DNA of 64,000 bases from Candidatus Marinamargulisbacteria bacterium SCGC AAA071-K20 (GTDB taxonomy: Bacteria; Margulisbacteria; Marinamargulisbacteria; GCA-2716485; AAA071-K20), in assembly GCA_003265975.1 (NCBI GenBank), contig QFBU01000001.1, positions 1 to 64,000 of the forward strand, given 5' to 3'. The position numbers and the translations under genes were made by a program. A model generated the notes under the pieces. That model did no database searches. It was not told the origin of the DNA and saw only the letters and a list, made by a program, of their open reading frames with translations. Positions 37,579 through 47,775 of the stretch are shown piece after piece. Position 1 is the first letter of the stretch; the number at the start of each line of letters is the position of its first letter.

Positions 37579-38313
37579 TCAATCCAAAGTCTTATTTTTT
37601 TGATGATTTCTTGGCGATGATTTCTGATCTTCTCTTAATGTTACTAATTCGTCATAATATTTTAAAATATCTTTTACATATCCATTAGTTTTTTTGTCTA
37701 GTTTACCACCTTCTCTCTTAACAGCCGTGAACCCTTTATAATACGACGCTAATGCCAGTTTTACTTTATCATCTTGAGAGATATTCTTTTCTTTACCATC
37801 TTTTTTTACCTTGTTCTTTTTTTCCCAGTTTGACAGCATTTCCTTTAAATACTTTGTGGTTCCTTTTACGTTGTCTTTGATGTTAAAAGGGTCATTAATT
37901 TCTAGGCTTTTATAATTAAATTCTTTAATTTGCCCCAAGCCCTTTGCCCCTGTTTTACTAACGGCTTTTTTATTAAAAGACGACTCTCTTGCGATTACTG
38001 CAGCTGCAAATTTTGGATCGATGTCATGTTTTTCACCATATTCTACTAAATAAGAAGAAATTTGCTTTGCATCTTCTTTTTTAATTGCTTTATATCTTGA
38101 CTGTATATATTTGTAAATTGTTGCAAACTCAGCGTTTGGGTCTTTGACGTTCTTTTGTACTGAGTTCAGCCTTGAATACGGCTTTTTAACTGTTGTTTTT
38201 TTTGTTTTCTGCGTACTTATTGCTGTTTTTGAATATTCTTTTTGAGGCTCTTTGTTGTTTGGTAATAACATGACAACGACTAGAGCCACTGCTGGTATTA
38301 ACGTCAAACTCAT
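37579..38313 (-). CDS. Membrane-anchored lytic transglycosylase (SLT domain)
   Basis: 244 residues. A hydrophobic N-terminus (LTLIPAVALVVVMLLP) acts as signal or anchor; a basic linker follows. The SLT-type lysozyme fold occupies about residues 80-220: the catalytic Glu lies in AAVIARESSFNKKAVS, followed by GAKGLGQI (usual GLMQ), NIKDNVKGTTKYLKEML and LALASYYKG. It cleaves peptidoglycan between MurNAc and GlcNAc. It overlaps the proS stop by 4 nt. Confidence 0.88.
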   Translation of the reverse strand: MSLTLIPAVALVVVMLLPNNKEPQKEYSKTAISTQKTKKTTVKKPYSRLNSVQKNVKDPNAEFATIYKYIQSRYKAIKKEDAKQISSYLVEYGEKHDIDPKFAAAVIARESSFNKKAVSKTGAKGLGQIKEFNYKSLEINDPFNIKDNVKGTTKYLKEMLSNWEKKNKVKKDGKEKNISQDDKVKLALASYYKGFTAVKREGGKLDKKTNGYVKDILKYYDELVTLREDQKSSPRNHQKNKTLD

Positions 38314-40016
38314 TTTATAAGCTCAAGCAAACGATCTGAAATAGTGTCTCTAGTAAGTGTAAGCGTTTCGCCCGATCGTCTCATCTTTACCTCAATTTCT
38401 TTATCGTTAATCCATTTCTTTCCTAACACTATAGCGGAAGGAAACCCAATTAATTCGTAGTCATTAAACTTAAATCCAATTCCTACATCTCTATCATCAA
38501 TTATACACTCAAGGCCAAGCGCTTCACATTCGGTGGCGATATCTTCGGCTAGTTGATTAATTTCCGGATTATTTTTAGCAGCAATGATAATGCTGATGTG
38601 ATATGGAGCAATCGCTTTTGGCCATATAATTCCTTTTTCGTCATGAGACTGCTCGATAGCAGCGGCAGCTGTCCTACCCACACCAATACCATAGCAACCC
38701 ATAAGAGGAGCTACGCTTTTTCCTTCCGAGTTTAATATTGTGGCTGACATTAATTTAGTGTATTTATCACCCAATTGAAAAATGTGCCCCACTTCTATTC
38801 CTCGTTTTATTGATACCGTTGCCCCATTTACAAGATCGCCTTCTTTGGCAAGACGTAAGTCTACCGGTGACATTTTCCCGTCTCTATCTGGTATGAAATT
38901 TAAGAAGTGACAGCCTTGCTTGTTTGCGCCAACTACATACGCCGAAGTAGCCGAAACAGATTTATCAACAAAGCACTTTATAGGAGTCCCTTTAGGACCA
39001 ATAAACCCTTTTACTAGCCCAGACTTTTCGAGTTCAGAGTCTGTAGCGGGATAAATTTCGTCAACACTAAGGTGATTTTTCAATTTAATTTCGTTTAAGT
39101 TGTCATCGCCTAGCAAAACAACCTGTACTAGGTCTCTTTTTTCGCCCTTTACACTTATGTATATTAAGGATTTTAACAAATGATGGAGGGGTTTATTTAG
39201 AAACACAGACAGTTCTTCCATTGTTTTTTGATTAGGTGTTGATACCTCGGTTAAATTATCTAAAGACTCATCAAAGTCCAGCGGTTGTCTTTGCGTCATT
39301 GCTTTTTCAATATTTGCTGCGTAATTAGCTTCTTTACTTATTACAACCTCGTCTTCTCCTGAATTAGCAATAACTTGAAACTCATGAGTTTTTGAATCCG
39401 AACCACCCATGGCACCTGCATCGGCCTCTACAACCATAAAATCAAGCCCCATTTTTTTAAAAATGGACTCGTAAGCAGAATGAATTTGATCGTAAGTTTT
39501 GTCCAAACATAGTTTATTTTCATGAAAACTATACGCGTCTTTCATTACAAATTCTCTACACCTCATCAATCCAAATCGAGGTCTTATTTCGTCCCTAAAT
39601 TTTGTATTTATTTGATATAAGGTTAATGGTAATGATTTATAAGAATTTACTTGTTTTCTAAAAAGATCAACAACCGCCTCTTCGTTTGTGGGGCTAACAC
39701 AAGATTCTCGTCCTGATCGGTCAGTAAACTTAAGCATCAAGTCACCTAACTCGTCCCATCTAAATGATTCTTTCCATAATTCGGAGGGTGTCACGACAGA
39801 CATATTAATTTCTTGGCAGCCTACCTTATTAAGCTCTTCTCTTATTATATTTTCTACTTTTTGAATGACTCTTAGTCCCAGTGGCAATAGATTATATAGC
39901 CCTGATCCACTTTTTTGGACAAGCCCGGATCTTAGCATTAGTTGATGAGAAGGAATTACCGCGTCATTGGGTACTTCTTTTAGTGTATTGCATAATAATT
40001 TAGAGAATTTTTGCAT
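38310..40016 (-). CDS. proS: Proline--tRNA ligase
   Basis: 568 residues, bacterial-type ProRS with an editing domain inserted between motifs 2 and 3. GSGLYNLLPLGLRV lies at the N-terminus, RDEIRPRFGLMRCREFVMKD spans motif 2, and LMGCYGIGVGRTAAAAIEQ is motif 3. The insertion (about residues 225-390) includes GANKQGCHFLNF, and the anticodon-binding domain ends the protein. A weak AGAGGG lies ~8 nt before the ATG. It is divergent from hisS. Confidence 0.96.
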   Translation of the reverse strand: MQKFSKLLCNTLKEVPNDAVIPSHQLMLRSGLVQKSGSGLYNLLPLGLRVIQKVENIIREELNKVGCQEINMSVVTPSELWKESFRWDELGDLMLKFTDRSGRESCVSPTNEEAVVDLFRKQVNSYKSLPLTLYQINTKFRDEIRPRFGLMRCREFVMKDAYSFHENKLCLDKTYDQIHSAYESIFKKMGLDFMVVEADAGAMGGSDSKTHEFQVIANSGEDEVVISKEANYAANIEKAMTQRQPLDFDESLDNLTEVSTPNQKTMEELSVFLNKPLHHLLKSLIYISVKGEKRDLVQVVLLGDDNLNEIKLKNHLSVDEIYPATDSELEKSGLVKGFIGPKGTPIKCFVDKSVSATSAYVVGANKQGCHFLNFIPDRDGKMSPVDLRLAKEGDLVNGATVSIKRGIEVGHIFQLGDKYTKLMSATILNSEGKSVAPLMGCYGIGVGRTAAAAIEQSHDEKGIIWPKAIAPYHISIIIAAKNNPEINQLAEDIATECEALGLECIIDDRDVGIGFKFNDYELIGFPSAIVLGKKWINDKEIEVKMRRSGETLTLTRDTISDRLLELIK

Positions 40017-40057
40017 TGATTTACCCTCTTAACATTTATTTTTTTATCAAATTCGAT

Positions 40058-40063
40058 TATGAT
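40058..40063 (+). promoter_or_regulatory. -10 element of hisS
   Basis: TATGAT (five of six) ends 8 nt before the hisS ATG, matching the spacing at topA and panC. There is no Shine-Dalgarno in front of hisS and no strong -35 at 17 nt. Confidence 0.35.
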
Positions 40064-40071
40064 TTTGAACT

Positions 40072-41331
40072 ATGACTATTTCAGTACCACGTGGAACTAA
40101 AGATATTCTACCAGATGAAGCCTTAATTTGGCAGAGAGTAGAGAGCAAGGCAAAATTACTTTTTGACGCTTATTCTTACAACGAAATTCGCACTCCTATT
40201 TTTGAATCAAGTGAACTTTTCTTAAGAGGAATTGGTGAAGAGTCAGATATTGTTTCCAAAGAAATGTATTCTTTTACAGATCGTTCAGAAAGAGAATTAA
40301 CACTTAGGCCTGAAGGGACAGCGTCCATTGCAAGAGCCTACATTAATCATAACTTTCATCGTCACAGCTCTAAGCAAAAACTATATTACTCCGGCCCTAT
40401 GTTTAGATATGAACGCCCTCAAGCTGGTCGGTACAGACAATTTCATCAGATGGGAATTGAAAATATTGGATCTAAAAGCCCATCTGCAGATGCTGAGGTT
40501 ATTTCTATTGGGTATCAACTCTTTAAGTCGCTAGGCCTAAAGAATTTAACAGTCAATTTAAATACTATTGGCGATATTTCTTCACGTTCAAAGATTGGCG
40601 AATTGGTTAAAGATCATGTCAATAAAAAAGACACCTCTGAGTTTGAGGTCCGTTTTTTTGAGACCTTAAATAAAAACCCGCTAAGGCTTCTTGATAGTAA
40701 GTCTAAGAAAATCCAAGAACTTTTTTCTGACTTTCCAGATATTTATGATGTGTTAAATGAAGAATCAAAAAATTATTTTGACAAAGTATGCCACTATTTA
40801 AAAATTCTTGAGGTTCCGTTTAAAGTTAATTCAAAACTTGTTCGAGGGCTAGATTATTATTCGCATACTGTATTTGAAATAATCTCTGACGAGCTGGGTG
40901 CTCAAAATACATTATGTGGTGGTGGAAGATACGATGAACTAATTGAACAACTAGGGGGTCCAAAAGTACCCGCTATAGGTTTTGCATTTGGTATGGAACG
41001 TCTTATTCTTTTACTCCAAAGTCAAACTATTTCGTTCTCAAAACTCAAGCCTATTTTTATTGCGCCCATTCACGAGTCTGCTTATGAATATAGCTTATTG
41101 TTAAGTCAAAGACTCCGCCTTTTGGGTATAAACTGCTTTCTTGACGACACACCCTCCAGTCTTGGGTCTCAGCTAAAAAAAGCAAGCAACCTTAATGCAA
41201 CTACAGTTATAATTATTGGGGAAGAGGAAGTTAATAATAAAACTGTCACCTTGAAAAACCTTAAAACTTCAGATCAAAAAACGATTGCCTTATCGGATAT
41301 AGAAACTCAATTAAAGGATACACATGTTTAA
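40072..41331 (+). CDS. hisS: Histidine--tRNA ligase
   Basis: 419 residues, class II synthetase. VPRGTKDILPDEA opens the protein; motif 1 is EIRTPIFESSELF, motif 2 is GPMFRYERPQAGRYRQFHQ. The histidine-binding motifs RGLDYYSHTVFE and GGGRYDELIEQLGG, and motif 3 (PAIGFAFGMERLIL), are intact, followed by the anticodon-binding domain. It overlaps hisA by 8 nt, pairing charging and synthesis of histidine. Confidence 0.96.
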   Translation: MTISVPRGTKDILPDEALIWQRVESKAKLLFDAYSYNEIRTPIFESSELFLRGIGEESDIVSKEMYSFTDRSERELTLRPEGTASIARAYINHNFHRHSSKQKLYYSGPMFRYERPQAGRYRQFHQMGIENIGSKSPSADAEVISIGYQLFKSLGLKNLTVNLNTIGDISSRSKIGELVKDHVNKKDTSEFEVRFFETLNKNPLRLLDSKSKKIQELFSDFPDIYDVLNEESKNYFDKVCHYLKILEVPFKVNSKLVRGLDYYSHTVFEIISDELGAQNTLCGGGRYDELIEQLGGPKVPAIGFAFGMERLILLLQSQTISFSKLKPIFIAPIHESAYEYSLLLSQRLRLLGINCFLDDTPSSLGSQLKKASNLNATTVIIIGEEEVNNKTVTLKNLKTSDQKTIALSDIETQLKDTHV

Positions 41332-42040
41332 TATTATTCCAGCGATAGACTTGTTAGATGGAAAAGTTGTACGACTCACTCAGGGCAAATACGACCAAGT
41401 AGATACTTATGATATTAGCCCCGAAGCCCTTGTTGAGAAATATGAAGCGGCGGGTGCAAAAAGAATTCATGTGGTTGACCTTAATGGCGCTAAAGACGGT
41501 AAACTTACAAATGCTAAAGTTATTCAGTCTATTCGGAATCAAAGCTCTGTTGAAATTGAGTGTGGTGGAGGCATAAGAAACCAAGAATCGGTTCAATCAC
41601 TTTTGGATCTTGGAATTAATTATATTATTTTAGGATCTTTGCTAACAAAAGACTTTGAAAAAGCAAGTCAATTAATTACTACTTTTCCCGGTAAAATAAT
41701 TGCAGGAATTGATACAGTTGACGGTAACGTTGCTGTAGAGGGATGGATTGAAAATTCTGGGATTTCTGAAGACGCCTTACTTTCTAAGCTAAATGACTTA
41801 CCCTTGGAAAGTGTAATTTATACAGATATTAAAAAAGATGGGATGATGATGGGCCCTAATGTAGAGAGCCTAATCCAATTTGCTTCATTGAGTAAGCATC
41901 CTATTATTGCGTCTGGAGGCGTTAGTACCTTAGAAGATATTGCTCTTTTAAAAGAAAATGAAAGCAAAGGAATTAGTGGTTGCATCATTGGGAAAGCTAT
42001 CCTTTCAAATAGTATTGATATAAACTTGATTTTCTCCTAG
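41324..42040 (+). CDS. hisA: Phosphoribosylformimino-5-aminoimidazole carboxamide ribotide isomerase
   Basis: 238-residue TIM barrel catalysing the ProFAR to PRFAR step of histidine synthesis. FNIIPAIDLLDGKVVRLTQG supplies the first catalytic Asp; VVDLNGAKDG, IECGGGIRNQESV, YTDIKKDGMMMGPN and ASGGVSTLEDI are the remaining conserved strands and loops. It is the only histidine biosynthetic gene here; translation overlaps hisS. A terminator hairpin spans its stop codon. Confidence 0.94.
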   Translation: MFNIIPAIDLLDGKVVRLTQGKYDQVDTYDISPEALVEKYEAAGAKRIHVVDLNGAKDGKLTNAKVIQSIRNQSSVEIECGGGIRNQESVQSLLDLGINYIILGSLLTKDFEKASQLITTFPGKIIAGIDTVDGNVAVEGWIENSGISEDALLSKLNDLPLESVIYTDIKKDGMMMGPNVESLIQFASLSKHPIIASGGVSTLEDIALLKENESKGISGCIIGKAILSNSIDINLIFS

Positions 42041-42060
42041 TTTAAAGGAGTTTTTATTAT
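42034..42060 (+). terminator. Rho-independent terminator after hisA
   Basis: CTCCT (42034-42038) pairs with AGGAG (42046-42050) across a 7-nt loop and is followed by five T and further T-rich sequence. The first arm overlaps the end of hisA. The stem is short, so strength is uncertain. Confidence 0.6.
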
Positions 42061-42147
42061 TTTAGTCTTTAAATAATTTGTGTTATTATTAGGTTTTTGT
42101 TGTATTATAAATAATGTTTAATTAGATTTGGAATATAGAGGGCATAG

Positions 42148-42819
42148 TTGTTAGAGAAGTATTTTAATTTCACAAAAGTTCAAGATGAGTATTCAGTAAT
42201 TGACTCATTTTTAGAACACACCAGAATAGATGAAGAGGAACTTGGCCTTCTAGTTAGGATGATTCAGGTCTATTCTGAAAATTCTCAGGAAGAACTTAGT
42301 CAAATTCATGACAAAATCTTTAAAATTCATTCTGATTCTTACAGAATTTTTGAAAATGTAGCCGAGCAAATAATTCAGGCCGATTTTAATCATCAAAAGC
42401 AATATGATTTATTTAGACTATACCAACGCATAGATAATATCTCAGGAACCATTATTTCAACCTCTAAGCGAATGCTCATCTTGCATAATATAGGTGGAAA
42501 TATGCCTCCAGAACTTCAGGAGTATGCGGTTCAGATTATTGATAATGTTTTAATCATACATCACTCGTTTAAAGAGGCACTTGCACAATATCAAAATAAC
42601 AAGCGAGAAATTCTTGATATCATATATAAAATCATTGAGCTCTCTCATAGTAATGATCATATTTGTGCGCTCAGCACCGAAAAATTATATTTCTATGGTA
42701 ACAAGAAAAAACTAGCAATGGGCGATTTTCGAGCTAACGAAAATATTATTGACCATTTAAAGTTACTTGCAAAATCTGTTGAAGGTGCAGCTACCAGCCT
42801 TGAATGGCTTCTTATATAA
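42148..42819 (+). CDS. PhoU/DUF47-like helical protein
   Basis: 223 residues, all helical, no membrane segment. The start is TTG 42148 with AGAGGG about 5 nt upstream. The arrangement of a first helix bundle with paired acidic residues, the segment LFRLYQRIDNISGTIISTSKR (R-x-x-D-x-x-S-x-x-I-x-x-x-x-x-R) and a second bundle matches DUF47/PhoU-like proteins that accompany Pit-type phosphate permeases. No phosphate transporter lies next to it here. It is followed at 107 bp by the giant unknown gene. The family call is by eye. Confidence 0.7.
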   Translation: MLEKYFNFTKVQDEYSVIDSFLEHTRIDEEELGLLVRMIQVYSENSQEELSQIHDKIFKIHSDSYRIFENVAEQIIQADFNHQKQYDLFRLYQRIDNISGTIISTSKRMLILHNIGGNMPPELQEYAVQIIDNVLIIHHSFKEALAQYQNNKREILDIIYKIIELSHSNDHICALSTEKLYFYGNKKKLAMGDFRANENIIDHLKLLAKSVEGAATSLEWLLI

Positions 42820-42926
42820 ATTCACCAAGATATTTCGTTGTAATAAATATTTTTTTTCTACGATAACTAACATGTAACTTTTTGCTTTGACAAAATTTCT
42901 TTTAAATTAGGAAGGACTATTATTTT

Positions 42927-45900
42927 ATGCTAGCACCAGTTGTTCACGCTCTAGTACCTATCAATTACGACGAGCCACTTACACCAACAAATACGAGAGC
43001 CGCCTACGGGGCTCTCTTCGAAAGAAGTACGCCGCCATCACGTAAAGACTATGCCCATGCTAAAGATTTAGTAATTGGTAAAATCACGGAAATGCTATCC
43101 AAAACCCAAAATTCTAGAGATTTTCAAACACATCTAGTTCAGACATTTAGAGACTTTATTAGATCAGATGACTTTCTAAATTTCTGTGGAGAAGTTTTAA
43201 ATACAATTTCTCATTCTGCTTATAAAGCCATTGATGATGGACCTTCAGATTCCACTGCTGAAGTTTCTAATGAGCATAAAGTGAGAACTGTCATGCAATT
43301 ATTTTTACATGAAAGTGAGCAACTTGTTCTTAATCGCCCATTTTACAAACAAAAAACTACTATTCGACAGCGAATCACTAATCCTAAACATCGAGTTGAT
43401 GCGAGTACGGCAATTTCTACAGTTATTAACGAAGCCGCTAAAGCCTCTGTGATTAAAGCGGCCGTATCAACAACAAGATCTAAACCAGTAGCCCCTGTTT
43501 TACCTAGGAATATAACTATTCTAAATATAGATAAGGTTCTTCCTTCATTTGAAGATCTCACAAAATCATTTTCCGCTTCACTAATATCAAAGATTGAAGA
43601 TGATTTTTTAATTACAAAGATTGAATCTGGAATAGATTTTTCAAATGACCAAACGGCAGTTAAGTTTCAATCTATCACTCGTAAGCTCTTGTTTGAATTA
43701 GCTTCTGGTATTAGAGAGTTTAATCAAGAGCAGTTACATGACGCCTTTGAATTACTAACACATAATGATCATTTTCCTGATCTTGAAATTTCAATTGGTT
43801 CTTTTCCAAAACAATTTTTAACGTCAATAATGCCAGCTGTTTTGCATGTTGTTGATTCACATTCATTTAAAGGAAATTCAGATTTATATAAACAATTGGC
43901 ATCTGCAATTCTCTCTGCTTCTAGCAATATTTTAGGCCAACAAGAAGATTTTGAAGCATTTGAGGACTTGGAACCTAAGATAAGACAATTAAATGTTGAA
44001 TTTAGAGACCCGAGTAATGAATTAAACAAAGCCTTTAGCCATGTAGAAAGTATGCTATTGCATATTGCTGACAATGATCATAACCCTGCAACGGTCACTT
44101 TTGCTAATGGGCACCATAGCATTACGCCCGTCAAACAAATACTTAAAAGCTCGACGCTTAGACATGTATTGTCTATTGATGAGCCAGAACTTGATTTTTT
44201 AAAGTATCTTTATGATCTCTCAGATGTTGAAAGTGAACCGATTATTAGCGTTTTAAATTTCGATGTTTTTGATGCCATGAAAAAAGCAGTCTTTAATGGT
44301 GTCAAAGGGCAACTTAGAGCAATCGACCGCTCTCGTCAATTAACACTTGAGAATGCTGAAACAGAGTCATTATTGCTTTCTTTAAATACCCCAATAAGTA
44401 CCACTTCAACTAGAACACTTAGAGATGTATTAAACTCATTTTTAGACATTACAGAGCACAGTAATACAAAGTTAATACGTTCTTTTTTAGTTGAAATGCA
44501 GTCTATTGGTTGTATTCCTGTTGCGACCTATAATGACATTCCTTTTAATGGTGTAGTTCAAAACCTCATCCAAGAATTAAGAGATCACCCTGAAGAAGCT
44601 AGTCATAATTTTGAGAACTTTTTAGCAGTACGGTCTACTTTTTTGAATTTTCTAAAAGAGCGGGTAATTCCTAAAATAGAAGAGGGATTATCACATAAAG
44701 TTACCGCCAAACTAGACTCTATTTATAAAAAGCCAGGTACTAATACGTCATATTTGTCCCAAAAAAATGTTACTTTTGGAACCTCAGAGGCGAGTATCAA
44801 CCGTGCTGAACTTGATGACTTCGTTCAATCTTTTATGTACGAAAAAGTAGGCCTTCCTTTAAAAAAGGCTACACATATTGAAATATTCAAAAAAACACTT
44901 AAATCAAAAATAGCGTCATTGGTGAATGACAGATCACTTCTTTCTCGAATCCAGGAGGCCATTGATAATGGAATAAATAAAAGAATGACTCCTATAGAAA
45001 TTATAACAGCTATGAGAGGTATTCAACTTCATACTGGAGTCTCTTCATTTTTTGCAGACATCTCTTCATATCTTCAAACAATCTTAAATAAAGGGATTTT
45101 AAATACTGCCCCCTCTCCTTTCGTATTTTCTGGAGGACTTGAAGGTCTTAAAGCAGACTTAAAAACAATAGATACTCTTTCTGATATTAGATCCAGATCA
45201 TTACCCTTATTTAGAACAATTGATGACCCCGATTTTTCATTTGTTTTAGACCTTTATAAAGAAGTATCTCAACATTATTTTTCAGAAGGGAAGTCACTTG
45301 AATATAACCAAAGTGCTGCCCATATTCGAAATTCACTACGTTCTGAGAATGCATATCAACTCATATCTGAAGTTGAATCAGTAGTCTTTCCTGTAGAGTA
45401 TGAATCTACGTTTAGTATGTTAAGTAATGCAAAGTCTTCGAATATTCATATGCTACCTGTTATTTATAAACTAGATCCACCAAGGACAACTCAGGAAATT
45501 GATGATTTTGTTGAGTTATTTTTAATGAATTTTAATTATCAACATCGAACAGTTCCAAATAAAGTAGTTTTAGATTGGCTTCGTTTTATAAAGGTGCCTA
45601 AAAATATCATTAAGGTTTTTGATAAAAACTTAACAAAGACAAGGTCTCTATATGATATTTTTAATGCACCAAAGCCTTTGGTTCTTTCTAAAACAGAAAC
45701 GGCTAAAGATCCAGAGACTATTATTCAAGGCTTTAAAGACAATATCCCACTCGATCTTAAAACATTTTTACCCGATTTTAGTTCTGAAACTGTTTCTATT
45801 AAAGACTTATTTTCAACGAAAGAGATACTTACTGACCTTCAATACAGCTGTTACTACAGTAAATTTGATGACTCTGAACAAGGATCTCGCTTAAAAGTGT

Positions 45901-47756
45901 TAAGCCCTCAATTGTTTGAAAGACTATTAACTAATAGCTTAGCGAATCAGTTACTAACTCATCTTAGTTCTAATGAAGTGGACTTTCCGATACCTAGTCA
46001 GATTAGACTTCTTAAAAGTTTACAAGAATTACCAAGTATTTCAGAAAAGTTGACTAAAGAGATTGAAGAACGCTTAAATTATTTTACATTTACTGTTGAA
46101 CTTAAACTGCCGCAACGGCTGGTAATAGATCATAAAGCCAGCCTAACTGCTGCTATTCAAAATAACGATACTTTTGAAATTTGGAATATTCAAAGACAAC
46201 ATGATGGTACTGCTCAAACAAGTACTCATATTCTAGGGCTTCTTGAGTCTAACTATATTGATGCAGCGCCTAGCGATAAAGTTCAAGCGTTAGCACAATG
46301 GGCAAAAGCAGCTATGTATATTCTTGTAAATACGATTAATTTTTCTGAAGTAATTAATCCTTCAAGTATTAAAAATAGCTTATTGCAACGCATTCACGCT
46401 AAACGGAATCAGTTAACTTCTCATCAGTATTATCAGTTTCTTAAACTAATTAAACCTACTTTTGGCGATATTTTTGACACTTCGTTTTCAGTTGAAGCAT
46501 TTTCCTCTACGGATACCTATAGTACTGTTTTGAAAAAAATGTTAATTTCAAATTTCTTAATTACGCCAGATGGAGTTCAGGATATTGACGCCGAGCAATT
46601 AAGATATATTTCTGGTAGTGCTGAAACCGATTCCGCAACTAGGGCCGTTTCATCAAAACAAAGGGAGCTTGTTAAGTTTTGTAAGCTTTTAAATATTAAT
46701 AATACTCGTGATTCGCCACTTCTTAGTCAGTCGGCAGCGGACATGAGTAACTTCCCCCTCTCAACTAAACTTCCAGTCAAATTAGACAAAACAGAAAACC
46801 CTTACAAGACATATGTTTTTGGTAAAAGTAAACTTGAATATGCTATTGAAACATACAATGAGGATACCTCTTTAGAAAATATTCTTGGAGTTCTAGAGGC
46901 CTTCTCAGTAGTTAATAATGGATACTATACTGATGATTCTCAAGTAATTCCATTTGCTAATCTACTCCTGAATTTATTGGGCTCTAATCTAATGAATAAT
47001 CTTACAGAAGAAGATGCCAAACGTGCGTTGACCGCTATCACAAATATTACTAAATTACATTCTAGTGTTCAGCTGATTTTTAATGATGTGCAGCTTAATC
47101 TAGCTTCACATATTTTTAAAAATTATGGACAGTCCTTTTTTGAATTTAGGGGAAAAACATTTACTACAGTAGGCAATATGTGTAAAGAGCTAGATGAGAT
47201 TAAGCTAGGGCTAGCTACACAAGAAACTCTAAATTCGGTTGCCTACCGTGAGCATCAAGTAAAACATGAATTTTTAAAAACAAAGGTGTATTCTGACCAG
47301 TCACTATGGCGGATTATTACAAGAATTTCGGAGTCATTTACACCGGTCCATGTAACTAAAGAAATGGGAAGACTACGGACTTATTTGTTTGAAAACCGTA
47401 TGTCTTTTGACTTAGAAAACTTGGAACAACTTTATCCACTGCTTACTGTTTTAAATTTTGAGGAGTCTTCTGTAGTTAAAACCAGGGAATTAATGAAGAA
47501 ATATTTAGATGAACGACACGGTGATGAGTTTTCTATGCTTAACAGTATTGTTACAGATGCATCAGTTAAGCGACTTCAAGAGACTTTAGGTCAAACTTAT
47601 TCTTCAGAAAATGGTCAAGAACTAGCCAGAAGATTACACATAATTTCAAGTACTTCTGCTTTAGAAAAGCATGTAATTTCAGATTGGTTAAATCATTTTT
47701 CTGCACTTTCTCCAGCTACAAGAGTTAAGGTTTTAGATTATTTTAAAAGATTATAG
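42927..47756 (+). CDS. Giant 1609-residue protein of unknown function
   Basis: I do not recognise any family. The product is predicted largely helical and soluble throughout, with no N-terminal signal peptide, no membrane stretch, no low-complexity or tandem repeat region, and no P-loop or Cys/His cluster that I can see. Leu, Ser, Thr and Asn are common and hydrophobic positions recur in a helical-repeat-like rhythm. AGGAAGG lies 11 nt before the ATG. It stands alone between a PhoU/DUF47-like gene (107 bp upstream) and ilvE (71 bp downstream). A long intact frame of this size in AT-rich DNA means it is maintained by selection. A scaffold, structural or effector role is possible but unsupported. 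Confidence 0.85.
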   Translation: MLAPVVHALVPINYDEPLTPTNTRAAYGALFERSTPPSRKDYAHAKDLVIGKITEMLSKTQNSRDFQTHLVQTFRDFIRSDDFLNFCGEVLNTISHSAYKAIDDGPSDSTAEVSNEHKVRTVMQLFLHESEQLVLNRPFYKQKTTIRQRITNPKHRVDASTAISTVINEAAKASVIKAAVSTTRSKPVAPVLPRNITILNIDKVLPSFEDLTKSFSASLISKIEDDFLITKIESGIDFSNDQTAVKFQSITRKLLFELASGIREFNQEQLHDAFELLTHNDHFPDLEISIGSFPKQFLTSIMPAVLHVVDSHSFKGNSDLYKQLASAILSASSNILGQQEDFEAFEDLEPKIRQLNVEFRDPSNELNKAFSHVESMLLHIADNDHNPATVTFANGHHSITPVKQILKSSTLRHVLSIDEPELDFLKYLYDLSDVESEPIISVLNFDVFDAMKKAVFNGVKGQLRAIDRSRQLTLENAETESLLLSLNTPISTTSTRTLRDVLNSFLDITEHSNTKLIRSFLVEMQSIGCIPVATYNDIPFNGVVQNLIQELRDHPEEASHNFENFLAVRSTFLNFLKERVIPKIEEGLSHKVTAKLDSIYKKPGTNTSYLSQKNVTFGTSEASINRAELDDFVQSFMYEKVGLPLKKATHIEIFKKTLKSKIASLVNDRSLLSRIQEAIDNGINKRMTPIEIITAMRGIQLHTGVSSFFADISSYLQTILNKGILNTAPSPFVFSGGLEGLKADLKTIDTLSDIRSRSLPLFRTIDDPDFSFVLDLYKEVSQHYFSEGKSLEYNQSAAHIRNSLRSENAYQLISEVESVVFPVEYESTFSMLSNAKSSNIHMLPVIYKLDPPRTTQEIDDFVELFLMNFNYQHRTVPNKVVLDWLRFIKVPKNIIKVFDKNLTKTRSLYDIFNAPKPLVLSKTETAKDPETIIQGFKDNIPLDLKTFLPDFSSETVSIKDLFSTKEILTDLQYSCYYSKFDDSEQGSRLKVLSPQLFERLLTNSLANQLLTHLSSNEVDFPIPSQIRLLKSLQELPSISEKLTKEIEERLNYFTFTVELKLPQRLVIDHKASLTAAIQNNDTFEIWNIQRQHDGTAQTSTHILGLLESNYIDAAPSDKVQALAQWAKAAMYILVNTINFSEVINPSSIKNSLLQRIHAKRNQLTSHQYYQFLKLIKPTFGDIFDTSFSVEAFSSTDTYSTVLKKMLISNFLITPDGVQDIDAEQLRYISGSAETDSATRAVSSKQRELVKFCKLLNINNTRDSPLLSQSAADMSNFPLSTKLPVKLDKTENPYKTYVFGKSKLEYAIETYNEDTSLENILGVLEAFSVVNNGYYTDDSQVIPFANLLLNLLGSNLMNNLTEEDAKRALTAITNITKLHSSVQLIFNDVQLNLASHIFKNYGQSFFEFRGKTFTTVGNMCKELDEIKLGLATQETLNSVAYREHQVKHEFLKTKVYSDQSLWRIITRISESFTPVHVTKEMGRLRTYLFENRMSFDLENLEQLYPLLTVLNFEESSVVKTRELMKKYLDERHGDEFSMLNSIVTDASVKRLQETLGQTYSSENGQELARRLHIISSTSALEKHVISDWLNHFSALSPATRVKVLDYFKRL

Positions 47757-47775
47757 TTAATTCTTTAATTTGCAC

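Noticed and set aside
42887..42892. TTGACA upstream of the giant gene as a -35
   Set aside because: No -10 hexamer lies 16-19 nt downstream; that position holds the AGGAAGG ribosome binding site.
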